Source: Pseudomonas cannabina
GTDB taxonomy: Bacteria; Pseudomonadota; Gammaproteobacteria; Pseudomonadales; Pseudomonadaceae
Direction: 5' to 3'
Assembly: GCF_900100365.1 (NCBI RefSeq)
Contig: NZ_FNKU01000001.1
Location: 2,232,001 to 2,296,000 of the forward strand
DNA length: 64,000 nucleotides
The position numbers and the translations under genes were made by a program. Below are positions 43,172 through 50,081 of this stretch, one piece after another. The notes beneath the pieces were generated by a model, which did no database searches, was not told the origin of the DNA, and was given only the letters and a program-made list of their open reading frames with translations. Position 1 is the stretch's first letter. Each line of letters opens with the position of its first letter.

Positions 43172-43207
43172 ACACAATAAGTGAGAACGGGCATTTCATA
43201 TCGTGAT
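43149..43207. promoter_or_regulatory. Operator array OR-like (three sites at 22-bp spacing)
   Basis: Site 1 AACACGTATCGTGTT (43149-43163) is a perfect 6-bp inverted repeat; site 2 AACACAATAAGTGAG (43171-43185); site 3 has only a good right half (ATATCGTGAT, up to 43207). Starts are 22 bp apart, that is, two helical turns, suiting cooperative repressor binding. The same motif occurs at 45669 and 45693. Confidence 0.7.
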
Positions 43208-43221
43208 TAGAATTCCACGCT

Positions 43222-43887
43222 ATGAATGAATCTCTCGGACAAAGGCTGCAGCGCTTGCGCAATGCGGCAGGAAAATCGCAAGCCGCGCTGGCCAAGCTGT
43301 GCGGCTGGAGCTCTCAATCACGCGTGGGTAACTACGAATCAGGCACGCGCGAGCCGACGCTCGGCGACATCGAGTTGATGGCTAAGGCGCTGGGAGTTCC
43401 TTACGGGGTTTTACTTATCGGAGAAGATTTCGAGGCATCTAAAGCTCAAATACCAGAACCATCCAACGTAGCGATGATCGCCCAGCAAGAGCGGATGTAC
43501 CGTTACCCGGTCCTGAGCTGGGTTGCTGCTGGAGATTGGTCCGAGGCGATCGAGCCTGGTGGCTCTGAGGAATACGAGCTCACGGACTACAAGGCCAAAG
43601 GCCCGGCGTTCTGGCTGGCGGTCAAGGGAGACTCAATGACGGCACCTACGGCCCCATCAGTTCCAGAGGGCTCGCTCATCCTTGTTGATACTCGCGCAGA
43701 TGTGCGCCCAGGCAAGCTTGTTATTGCGAAGCTGGCCGGCAGCAATGAGGCGACGTTCAAGAAGCTGGTAGAAGACGGCGGGGTCAGATACCTGAAGCCG
43801 CTGAACCCGGCATACCCCACTGTGCAGTGCTCGGATGACTGCAAGATCATTGGTGTGGTGGTCAGGTCGCTAACGAAATTTGCATGA
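43222..43887 (+). CDS. CI-type repressor (XRE + S24 peptidase)
   Basis: 221 residues. XRE helix-turn-helix at 15-60 (KSQAALAKLCGWSSQSRVGN), linker, then LexA-like S24 domain: cleavage site Ala103-Gly104 in VAAGDW, catalytic Ser138 in GDSMT and Lys near 180 (EATFKKL). It holds lysogeny and should be inactivated by RecA-ssDNA. First gene of the immunity operon with three genes after it. Confidence 0.9.
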   Translation: MNESLGQRLQRLRNAAGKSQAALAKLCGWSSQSRVGNYESGTREPTLGDIELMAKALGVPYGVLLIGEDFEASKAQIPEPSNVAMIAQQERMYRYPVLSWVAAGDWSEAIEPGGSEEYELTDYKAKGPAFWLAVKGDSMTAPTAPSVPEGSLILVDTRADVRPGKLVIAKLAGSNEATFKKLVEDGGVRYLKPLNPAYPTVQCSDDCKIIGVVVRSLTKFA

Positions 43888-43896
43888 AAGCCGAGC

Positions 43897-43928
43897 CATA
43901 TGGCGCGGCGGGAATTTGTAGGAGTACC
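43897..43928 (+). repeat. Intergenic direct repeat, copy 1
   Basis: A 32-bp stretch CATATGGCGCGGCGGGAATT and onward to TGTAGGAGTACC, right after cI and carrying the ribosome site of the next gene. It matches the stretch at 44178 in about 28 of 32 positions. Confidence 0.7.
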
Positions 43929-43932
43929 AGTC

Positions 43933-44172
43933 ATGGGATTGACGAAGCCGAATCAACAACTCGCACGCGACCTACAGGGCCTCGCCTCTGACTTGAAGTG
44001 GTCGGCCGTGGAGTTGCTGCGGATCGTCGAGCGATTGAGCCTAGCGGGTAACGAGCCTGATGCTCAGGCCATCCTGAAGATGATCATTCTGTTCCAAGCC
44101 GACGAGGACAAGCTGGCTGGGTATGTAGATGAGGTAAGGGCAGGAAGGATTGTACGGGAACGATCTGAGTAG
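43933..44172 (+). CDS. Small helical protein in the immunity operon
   Basis: 79 residues from ATG 43933 (GTAGGAG upstream). MGLTKPNQQLARDLQGLASD, all helical and amphipathic, with NEPDAQAILKMIILFQADED. Stop is TAG. It is expressed with cI in the lysogen by position; no family recognised. Confidence 0.62.
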   Translation: MGLTKPNQQLARDLQGLASDLKWSAVELLRIVERLSLAGNEPDAQAILKMIILFQADEDKLAGYVDEVRAGRIVRERSE

Positions 44173-44177
44173 CCGTA

Positions 44178-44209
44178 TCATCTGGCGCGGCGGGGATTTG
44201 TAGGAATGA
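44178..44209 (+). repeat. Intergenic direct repeat, copy 2
   Basis: CATCTGGCGCGGCGGGGATT and on to TGTAGGAATGAC. Here the ribosome site is followed by an ATG with only eight codons before TGA. A GC-rich inverted repeat (GCCCGCACCGGC...GCCGG...GCGGG) follows at 44213-44262. Confidence 0.65.
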
Positions 44210-44300
44210 CAAAGCCCGCACCGGCAGGGTGACGGCCGGAATATTGTGCGGTAGCGGGAGTTAGTCGGCATCAGTTTTCGGCATCTAAAGGAATGACTTC

Positions 44301-44798
44301 GTGATTTTCAGTGAAGAGTTGATATGTGAATTGCTTTCGATGCCGAAGGTGGTGATGAACCCGAATGCGAAAGCCAAGGTCCAAAAGAAATCCGAGCGCA
44401 TCACGTATCAAATTGAGTCTGCTGACGGCGAAAAGTCATTTGAGATGTACACCCGACAGAACCAGATAGACCCTGATGCTTATTCCTGCGGACTGATCTA
44501 CCACCCAAAGCGCGGCGAAAAGGTGACGCTGGTTCGCTACAACGGAAGCAACCATGTTCACTTGAACCCGCTGGAGGATGGTGAGCTTATCGTGAATCGG
44601 TGCCACATTCACCGAGCTACTCAGCGATACATGGAGATGGGAGAGAAGGCAGAAAAATATGCTGAGACCACGGATCGCTACGATCACCTATCTGGGGCTA
44701 TGCTATGTATGCTAGAGGACTGCAATATTACCGGCCTCGACCTACCGAACGACGATCCTGCCCCCCCCTATGAACCACAAATGAGCCTTGGACTGTGA
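44301..44798 (+). CDS. DUF6978-like protein (rexA position)
   Basis: 165 residues from GTG 44301. MIFSEELICELLSMPKVVMN..., with RITYQIESADGEKSFEMYTR, VRYNGSNHVHLNPLEDGEL and IVNRCHIHRATQRYM; looks like the DUF6978 family, which is a small alpha/beta protein. Its stop shares GTGA with the next start, so the pair is translationally coupled. Less GC-rich than the phage core. Lies between cI and the terminators, where lambda carries rexA. Confidence 0.72.
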   Translation: MIFSEELICELLSMPKVVMNPNAKAKVQKKSERITYQIESADGEKSFEMYTRQNQIDPDAYSCGLIYHPKRGEKVTLVRYNGSNHVHLNPLEDGELIVNRCHIHRATQRYMEMGEKAEKYAETTDRYDHLSGAMLCMLEDCNITGLDLPNDDPAPPYEPQMSLGL

Positions 44799-45565
44799 AT
44801 GAGGTTGCTGCAATTAAAGAGACCCTATGTGCCGCATTCTGTGAGGATGTGGCTGTCTCTGTGCGCGGTAATTTACTGACTGTTTCGCTGCCTATGGTGG
44901 CAAGGGATGGTGACTCGTTCACGACATATCTCAGCAGGGTTTCTGGCGGCTGGAGGATATCCGACGCCGCCAACACCATGATGCGGCTTAGCTATGAAAA
45001 TGACCTGGCCAAGCTGCTGACCGGCCCAAGGGCAAGACTTTTTGAAACGATACTTTCTGAGAACGGACTTCAGGAGGATGACGGAGAGATATTTCTGGAA
45101 GTCCCTGCCGATCGCCTTGTGCGCGGAATATTTCAGCTGGGACAGGGCCTAAGCCGCGTAGAGGATATATCTCTGTGGTCTAGAACCCGGGTCGAGTCGA
45201 CTTTCTATCACGACCTCCGCGAGGTGCTTTATGCGACCCTTCCAGCGGATCGCATCGAGGAATCGTATGCTCCCGAAATACCTTCAGGAGAAGACTATTC
45301 GATTGATTACCGAATAAAGACGGACGCTCGCCGCCCCTTATTCATCTTCGGGGTTAACGGTAAGGATAAGGCTCGCCTTACCACCATCACCCTTCTGCAC
45401 TTGAAACATCAAGGGCTGAAGTTTGATTCAATGGTGGTGTGCAGCGACTTTAACGAACTGCCAAAGCAGGACGCCTCCCGCCTGATGACCGCGGCGAATG
45501 ACATTGTGCCAAATGTTGCAGATATTCAGACCATCCGAGACAAAATACTCGACAGAGTATCCTGA
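44795..45565 (+). CDS. DUF1828/DUF1829 protein (rexB position)
   Basis: 256 residues from a GTG at 44795. The N-terminal 90 residues (DGDSFTTYLSRVSGGWRISD, then TMMRL, LFETILSENGLQEDDGEIF) match the DUF1828 pattern, the C-terminal part (YSIDYRIKTDARRPLFIFGV) the DUF1829 pattern, which is nuclease- or ligand-binding-like in fold by appearance only. Known from prophages and mobile islands. Likely works with the upstream gene; tandem terminators follow. Confidence 0.75.
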   Translation: MNEVAAIKETLCAAFCEDVAVSVRGNLLTVSLPMVARDGDSFTTYLSRVSGGWRISDAANTMMRLSYENDLAKLLTGPRARLFETILSENGLQEDDGEIFLEVPADRLVRGIFQLGQGLSRVEDISLWSRTRVESTFYHDLREVLYATLPADRIEESYAPEIPSGEDYSIDYRIKTDARRPLFIFGVNGKDKARLTTITLLHLKHQGLKFDSMVVCSDFNELPKQDASRLMTAANDIVPNVADIQTIRDKILDRVS

Positions 45566-45568
45566 CCC

Positions 45569-45595
45569 AAGCCCGGCCCAGCGCCGGGCTTTTTC
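45569..45595 (+). terminator. Intrinsic terminator 1 of the immunity operon
   Basis: AAGCCCGGC-5 nt-GCCGGGCTT and TTTT: strong 9-bp stem 3 bp after the DUF1828 stop. Confidence 0.85.
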
Positions 45596-45625
45596 GTTCC
45601 TGGACACCCCCTCCCGACCTGACAC

Positions 45626-45650
45626 AGCCCGCCACTGAGCGGGCTTTTTT
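45626..45650 (+). terminator. Intrinsic terminator 2 of the immunity operon
   Basis: AGCCCGC-6 nt-GCGGGCT followed by TTTTT. A tandem back-up that isolates the immunity operon from the PL-like early promoter just downstream. Confidence 0.82.
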
Positions 45651-45668
45651 GTGGGTGCGTGAAAATAA

Positions 45669-45709
45669 ATCACAAAACGTGTTGACTGAATAAACACAAT
45701 ACGTGATAG
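45669..45709 (+). promoter_or_regulatory. PL-like early promoter with two repressor operators
   Basis: -35 TTGACT (45682-45687), 16 to 17 bp, -10 TGATAG (45704-45709). Operators ATCACAAAACGTGTT (45669-45683) and AACACAATACGTGAT (45693-45707) overlap the -35 and fill the spacer. They share the AWCAC...CGTGWT pattern of the OR sites. This should be the repressed promoter of the recombination/integration operon. Confidence 0.75.
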
Positions 45710-45760
45710 CTCACCCATCGAGACGCGAAACAGCCCCTCAACAGGCCCAGCGGATCGAAC

Positions 45761-45772
45761 CGCTCTTTAACA
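45761..45772 (+). promoter_or_regulatory. boxA antitermination element
   Basis: CGCTCTTTAACA is identical to the boxA consensus of lambda nut (CGCTCTTTA) and of rrn operons, about 50 nt into the early transcript. It binds NusB/S10 (NusE) on the RNA. A GTCTG/CAGAC hairpin follows at once. No N-like protein gene is seen nearby. Confidence 0.8.
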
Positions 45773-46069
45773 GTCTGCGCAACAAACAACAGACCGCATT
45801 GCCTCTACCGGCGACCGGCGATCAGACAGCCCCGAAAGGCTGCCCACGACAGGGAGAACCCTGTACGGCTGACGATGGTGAAACGCCAGAACCGAGTGAA
45901 TGACCCGGCAAGCAATGCGCACCGCGAATCCCAGCGGCAGAAGGGAGAGACAACTACCGCTTACGCAGCAAGCCGCGACCGACGCCAGTAGCGGGTCGCG
46001 GTGCAACACCAGATTTCACTGGCTGGCCTTGGCGACAGGGCCAGACGGGAAATCAACCGGAGAAACACA
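45773..46069 (+). ncRNA. Structured early leader RNA (candidate)
   Basis: About 300 nt without an ORF. Stems visible: CGCATTGC (45795-45802) with GCAATGCG (45912-45919); CAGCC/GGCTG with loop CCGAAA (45827-45842); ACAGGG-AGAA-CCCTGT (45849-45864); CCGCGACC (45973-45980) with GGTCGCGG (45994-46001); CTGGCC...GGCCAG (46022-46043). Together with boxA this looks like an RNA that modifies transcription, as nut or HK022 put sites do. Function is inference. Confidence 0.6.
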
Positions 46070-46261
46070 ATGGAAACCGAATTCGTGGACCTTGAGCCAG
46101 AAGATCAAGAAGTCATCAGCGATGCATTGGGTCGAGCGATCGCCACCTTTCAGGATGTGGGATTGCCTGTTGAAAACCTTGATCACGATGAACTGCTGAC
46201 CGCACTGGTCAACTTGTATATGCAGGCGAGCGGTGAACAACCAGCGCCAGCGTCAGCCTGA
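46070..46261 (+). CDS. Small acidic early protein
   Basis: 63 residues from ATG 46070 with GGAGAAA upstream. METEFVDLEPEDQEVISDAL and LENLDHDELLTALVNLYMQA-like helices; strongly acidic. First gene of the PL-like operon and thus in the place of N or cIII, but N proteins are basic, so it is not an N. Unknown. Confidence 0.65.
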   Translation: METEFVDLEPEDQEVISDALGRAIATFQDVGLPVENLDHDELLTALVNLYMQASGEQPAPASA

Positions 46262-46290
46262 CGAAAACTGCCCGATCCCTGTCATAGCGC

Positions 46291-46660
46291 CAGGCTGCAT
46301 CGGAGTGTGATTTGTTTGCCCTGCAATGGACGGCCCCCGTGATGGGAACCGGAGCGGCGGAATGTGGGAGGCGAAAGCCAGTAAGCCGGGCAGCCCAGAC
46401 CGGACGACAGATCACACCCCGATGCGGATGAGTACATACCGCGAAAGCGGCCCCCTGCATCACCGCAACAAATGCAGAAGCGGCGTGGGAAGCCAGACAC
46501 GCTAACGTGGCACGGGTGTCCCGGCTAAATGTCCGGGCGGTAAGGGTGAGAGTCCCTTTGGGCAGCGTCAGCCGATGATTGGCCTCGTCTCAATCGCACC
46601 GTGTATCGACCGTATGGCCGGGGTAGCGTCCGGCCTTCTGCACCGGCTGACGAGACTCTC
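46291..46660 (+). ncRNA. Second structured RNA block (candidate)
   Basis: No ORF but many stems. Long-range helix GCATCGG/CCGATGC plus GTGTGAT/ATCACAC (46297-46311 with 46411-46425, one mismatch). Inside it GGC-GAAA-GCC. Then CCGC-GAAA-GCGG (46439-46450), CTGCAT/ATGCAG (46455-46477), CCCGG/CCGGG (46520-46537), AAGGG/CCCTT (46542-46558), CGTCAGCCG/CGGCTGACG (46566-46574 with 46644-46652) enclosing GGCCGG/CCGGCC (46616-46635). Two GAAA tetraloops suggest tertiary contacts. Type unknown. Confidence 0.6.
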
Positions 46661-46692
46661 TCGCAGCTTAAACGTAACTCGGAGATATAGCC

Positions 46693-46800
46693 ATGTAGTA
46701 CGACAGCGCGCCGGGGCCTTCCAACTGCGGCACCGCCTCAGATGCACCCACAAAGCCCGACACGTTCGGGCTTTTCTACGCCCCGAACCTCTCCGACTGA
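46693..46800 (+). pseudogene. ATG-TAG mini-ORF / small gene with amber at codon 2
   Basis: GGAGATATAGCC is followed by ATG and immediately TAG; the same frame then stays open for 33 codons (YDSAPGPSNCGTASDAPTKP...) to TGA at 46800. Either a small gene whose second codon mutated, or a deliberate start-stop site. The terminator at 46752 lies within the frame, which speaks against a long ORF. Confidence 0.4.
46752..46776 (+). terminator. Intrinsic terminator inside the early operon
   Basis: AAAGCCCGA-5 nt-TCGGGCTTT and TTC. A 9-bp stem. It would separate the structured RNAs from the recombination genes unless RNA polymerase is antiterminated at the leader, or would define the 3' end of a small RNA. 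Confidence 0.7.
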
Positions 46801-46887
46801 ACCCTCTCTGGTGCCTGTATGGCCTCTATCCGTTCTTGAGTGTTCAGTCGAAGGGGTTCACCAACACCATCCGCCTCGGAGGCGAAC

Positions 46888-47094
46888 ATGAACTTTCAGC
46901 CACCAGATCCTCCAGAGTTCGGGCACTGCCTGAGCTGCAAGCGTCACATTCACCTCAATGACGAGCGCGGCGACCAATGCATGGACTGCTGCGAAACAGA
47001 ATCCACCGCTGGTGCTGACGAAAACGGGATTCGACCCGCAATCTCTGAGGATGGCGCCTATCGGTTCAACCCGTGGACCGGGCAACACGAATAA
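46888..47094 (+). CDS. Small zinc-ribbon protein
   Basis: 68 residues from ATG 46888 (GGAGG upstream). CLSC and CMDCC pairs (GHCLSCKRHIHLNDERGDQC) form a likely zinc site. Phage early accessory, unknown role. Confidence 0.65.
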   Translation: MNFQPPDPPEFGHCLSCKRHIHLNDERGDQCMDCCETESTAGADENGIRPAISEDGAYRFNPWTGQHE

Positions 47095-47113
47095 CCCTGC
47101 CCTGGAGGCAATC

Positions 47114-47515
47114 ATGAACGCAGCAGCAAAGGTGTTGCCTCCTACAGGCACGCCGAATATCCCGCTTACCAATCCCCAGCGACTCTGGATCGAGAACAGT
47201 TCAGACCTGCTGATTCAGGGTGCTGACATCAAGTTCAAGCGACGCGGACACCCCGAGCGGTCGGTGACTCACGCAGAGTACCTGACCGCCCTGCAAGACC
47301 ATCTGAACCAACGCCAGATCGACGGTGAGGACCGGGAAGACCTGTTTGCACAGTTGGTGCTGGGCAACTTCTTCGGCAGGGCCAGCGGCTCTCTGGCGGG
47401 CTACCTGATCGGCACCAGGCATCCGCGCGGCAAGCTTTTTGAGATTGCAGAGGGCCTTTTGCGGCCCCTTGCTGCAGACGGTGTCATTGCTGACTTCGAG
47501 GACGCCGAACTGTGA
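47114..47515 (+). CDS. Phage protein of unknown function
   Basis: 133 residues from ATG 47114 (TGGAGG at 7 nt; the longer frame overlaps the zinc ribbon gene). MNAAAKVLPPTGTPNIPLTN, then KFKRRGHPERSVTHAEYLTA and a helical C-terminus. GTGA overlap with the next gene. Confidence 0.65.
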   Translation: MNAAAKVLPPTGTPNIPLTNPQRLWIENSSDLLIQGADIKFKRRGHPERSVTHAEYLTALQDHLNQRQIDGEDREDLFAQLVLGNFFGRASGSLAGYLIGTRHPRGKLFEIAEGLLRPLAADGVIADFEDAEL

Positions 47516-47712
47516 CCATCAGCGCGCACGTCCTCATCGACAAGTTCATTGATGTCATCGGTGATTACGACAGCCCCGATCCTCTCGGTATTGAAGCGCT
47601 GCGCCGGATCACTGCTTTCTGGCTCGACAACGCCATCACCCTCGAAGAATTCAACCATTACTGCGCCCGTCAGCGGAAAGCTGTTCTGTGTGCGCCAAGG
47701 AGAGCGGCATGA
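47512..47712 (+). CDS. Small phage protein
   Basis: 66 residues from GTG 47512, coupled to the previous stop. MTISAHVLIDKFIDVIGDYD, helical. Its stop overlaps the following ATG (ATGA). Unknown function. Confidence 0.6.
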   Translation: MTISAHVLIDKFIDVIGDYDSPDPLGIEALRRITAFWLDNAITLEEFNHYCARQRKAVLCAPRRAA

Positions 47713-47897
47713 GCACACCGATTGTTCCGTCGTTGATCGACGAGCAGCTGGCCGAGGTCGCTGGAACTGATCCTGCTGATGTGATTAAGCGCGCCGAACG
47801 GTTGGGATTTATTGGCTGGCCGATAAAGTCATACCGTGAGCCACGGGGCCTGTGGGTCCATCGCTACTGTAAGGATCAACGCAATGCGAATTCCTGA
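47709..47897 (+). CDS. Small HTH-like phage protein
   Basis: 62 residues from ATG 47709. IDEQLAEVAGTDPADVIKRA resembles a helix-turn-helix, followed by SYREPRGLWVHRYC. Overlaps the next gene by 14 bp. Confidence 0.58.
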   Translation: MSTPIVPSLIDEQLAEVAGTDPADVIKRAERLGFIGWPIKSYREPRGLWVHRYCKDQRNANS

Positions 47898-48075
47898 CCC
47901 GATACAAATTTCCATGAGTCGCGCAGACCGACTGGCTGATCAGTACGTCGACGAGAACACCTGTATGGAGTGTGGCAAGAAGGTCGACTACGAGCTGCTA
48001 TGCCCGTCACAAACCGGCGATGGACCAGCCGTCTGCGTCGAATGTCTTGGTTTCGACCCTTTCGCACAGCAGTAA
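47884..48075 (+). CDS. Small zinc-ribbon protein
   Basis: 63 residues from ATG 47884 (AAGGA upstream). Two Cys pairs: CMECGKKVDYELLC and CVECLGFDPF. Second zinc ribbon of this operon; unknown partner. Confidence 0.62.
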   Translation: MRIPDPIQISMSRADRLADQYVDENTCMECGKKVDYELLCPSQTGDGPAVCVECLGFDPFAQQ

Positions 48076-48130
48076 CCCCTTCCCTATTCAATCGTAGCGC
48101 CCCGGCAACGTCATGGCGCAAGGAGCAACT

Positions 48131-49288
48131 ATGTCCGCTACTCAGAAAGTCGTCACTATTGACGACATCAGCGCCGACAACGCCCCGGTTATCTATGTCA
48201 CTGGCGGCCTGAACCAGTTCCTCAAGGCTGTTACCGCAGAGGTCACTGCCGAAGTACCGGACCTGACCACCCGCAAAGGTCGTGACCGCATCGCCTCGCT
48301 GGCAGCCAAGGTCAGCAAGTCGAAAACCGCCGTCGAGAAGCCGGGCCGAGATTACCTGAAGCGCCTGAAGGAAATGCCCAAGGTCGTCGAGACCGAGCTG
48401 CGAGAGTTCGTCACCAAAATGGATGCGCTGCGTGACGCTACTCGCAAGCCCCTGACCGACTGGGAAGAGGCGAACGACAGGCGGATTGACTCCCACAACG
48501 ACGGCATCCAGCGCATCAAGGACCTGGCGGTGTTCGCCGAGACGCCGACCGCCGCGCACGTCGCCCAGATCATTGCCGATCTGGAGCTGGTAGTGATCGA
48601 CGAAAGCTGGGAAGAGTTTTTGGCAGAAGCGGCGCAAGCCAAAGACCGGTCGCTGGCAGTCCTACGCGCCCTTTTGTCTGACCGCACCAAGCACGAAGCA
48701 GAGCTGGCAGAGATTGCCAAGTTCAACGCGGAGAAGGCCGAGCGCGAGCAGAAAGAGCGTGACGCCGAGATCGCCCGCCAAGCCGTTGAGCGTGCGCAGC
48801 GTGAAGCCGAACAGAAAGCACAGGCCGAACGCGAAGCCGCTGCACGCCGTGAGCAGGAATTGAAAGATCAGGCCGAAACCCAAAAGCGCGCCGCCGATCA
48901 GAAGCTCCGCGATGCTGAGGCAGAAGCCGAGCGCCAGCGCTTACAGATAAAGCTGCAGGCAGAGCAGGCTGAGCGCCAGAAGCTTCAGGCCGAACAGGAT
49001 CGGATTGCAGACCTTCAGCGTGCCGAGAGCGAGCGCGTCGCCGCCGAGCAGCGTCAGGCCGAAGCTGTAGAGCGTGCGCGCCTGGCCGAGGTGCAGCGGC
49101 AAGAAGACGCCAAAGCCGAAGAGATGCGCCAGCAGAAAGCGCGCGAAGACGACAAGGCGCACAAAGGTGCGATCTACAAGGCCGCAAAGGAAGCGTTCAT
49201 GGATAACAACATGACCGAAGAATGTGCTCGCCTCGCTGTGAAGTTAATCGCCAGCGGCATGATCCCGAACATCAAAGTCACTTACTGA
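48131..49288 (+). CDS. Long coiled-coil early protein
   Basis: 385 residues from ATG 48131 (AAGGAGC upstream). The N-terminal 200 residues are a globular helical domain (DRIASLAAKVSKSKTAVEKP); 205-345 is an uninterrupted coiled coil of Ala/Glu/Gln/Arg (TolA-like composition only); the end returns to a globular motif (KEAFMDNNMTEECARLAVKL). Lies directly before the ERF recombinase and may assist it. Confidence 0.68.
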   Translation: MSATQKVVTIDDISADNAPVIYVTGGLNQFLKAVTAEVTAEVPDLTTRKGRDRIASLAAKVSKSKTAVEKPGRDYLKRLKEMPKVVETELREFVTKMDALRDATRKPLTDWEEANDRRIDSHNDGIQRIKDLAVFAETPTAAHVAQIIADLELVVIDESWEEFLAEAAQAKDRSLAVLRALLSDRTKHEAELAEIAKFNAEKAEREQKERDAEIARQAVERAQREAEQKAQAEREAAARREQELKDQAETQKRAADQKLRDAEAEAERQRLQIKLQAEQAERQKLQAEQDRIADLQRAESERVAAEQRQAEAVERARLAEVQRQEDAKAEEMRQQKAREDDKAHKGAIYKAAKEAFMDNNMTEECARLAVKLIASGMIPNIKVTY

Positions 49289-49298
49289 GGCGGACCTC

Positions 49299-50081
49299 AT
49301 GTCTACCGAAATCATCATGCCCGAGCAGCGTCGCCAAGCAGTGACGCCGATCAGTTCGGACACAAGCATCATGGCGGTGATCAGTCGCGCAGCCTCCGAC
49401 CCAGCCTGCGACATCAACAAGCTTGAGCGACTGATGGAAATGCATGAGCGCATGCAGGCTCAGACAGCAAAACAGCTGTACGACGAAGCGCTGTCGCAGA
49501 TGCAGGAAGAAATGCCGATGATCGGCGAGCGCGGCGGGATCAAAGACAAAAACGGCCGAATTCAAAGCACCTACGCGCTTTGGGAGGACGTTAACGAAAT
49601 GATCAAGCCGGTGATGGCCAAGCATGGTTTCGCCATCACCTTCCGCACGCCGCGTAACGAGCGAGGCATCGAAGTCGAAGGCGTGCTGAGTCATCGCGCC
49701 GGACACCGAGAGAGCACGTCCATCGTTCTGCCTGTAGATGCGACTGGCAGCAAGAACGGCGTTCAAGCTGTTGCATCGAGCGTCAGTTACGGCAAGCGCT
49801 ACACCGCCGGGCTTCTACTGAACATCACCACCACCGGAGAGGATGATGACGGCAATGGCCCGGCCGCCCAGCTCACTCCGCGAGTCACATCCGTTCAGGC
49901 TGCCCAGCTGGCAACTCTGCTGGAAAAGTGCAGCGAAAAGGCCAAGGAAGCGTTCAAAAAAATCCACGGTGCTCCGGCCTCTGTCGAGAAAGCGGTATTC
50001 GACAACGTGCTGGGCATGCTGACCAAGTCAGCTGCACAAAACTCCGCAGCACAAGGGGGCGCTGATGAAAATAATCACTGA
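49299..50081 (+). CDS. ERF-type single-strand annealing protein
   Basis: 260 residues. The ERF core is clear: YALWEDVNEMIKPVMAKHGF, ITFRTPR, then QAVASSVSYGKRYTAGLLLN, which is the signature of the family. Works with the exonuclease below in recombination and circularisation. Overlaps the exonuclease gene by 17 bp. Confidence 0.9.
   Translation: MSTEIIMPEQRRQAVTPISSDTSIMAVISRAASDPACDINKLERLMEMHERMQAQTAKQLYDEALSQMQEEMPMIGERGGIKDKNGRIQSTYALWEDVNEMIKPVMAKHGFAITFRTPRNERGIEVEGVLSHRAGHRESTSIVLPVDATGSKNGVQAVASSVSYGKRYTAGLLLNITTTGEDDDGNGPAAQLTPRVTSVQAAQLATLLEKCSEKAKEAFKKIHGAPASVEKAVFDNVLGMLTKSAAQNSAAQGGADENNH

Noticed and set aside
46070..46261. N antiterminator
   Set aside because: It has the right place but is strongly acidic and lacks an Arg-rich motif.
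45711..46660. Group I or group II intron
   Set aside because: No intron-encoded protein, no interrupted gene, and I could not find the conserved core or domain V sequence.
46575..46961. 128-residue ORF over the structured block
   Set aside because: It crosses the terminator and the start of the zinc-ribbon gene, has odd composition and no ribosome site.
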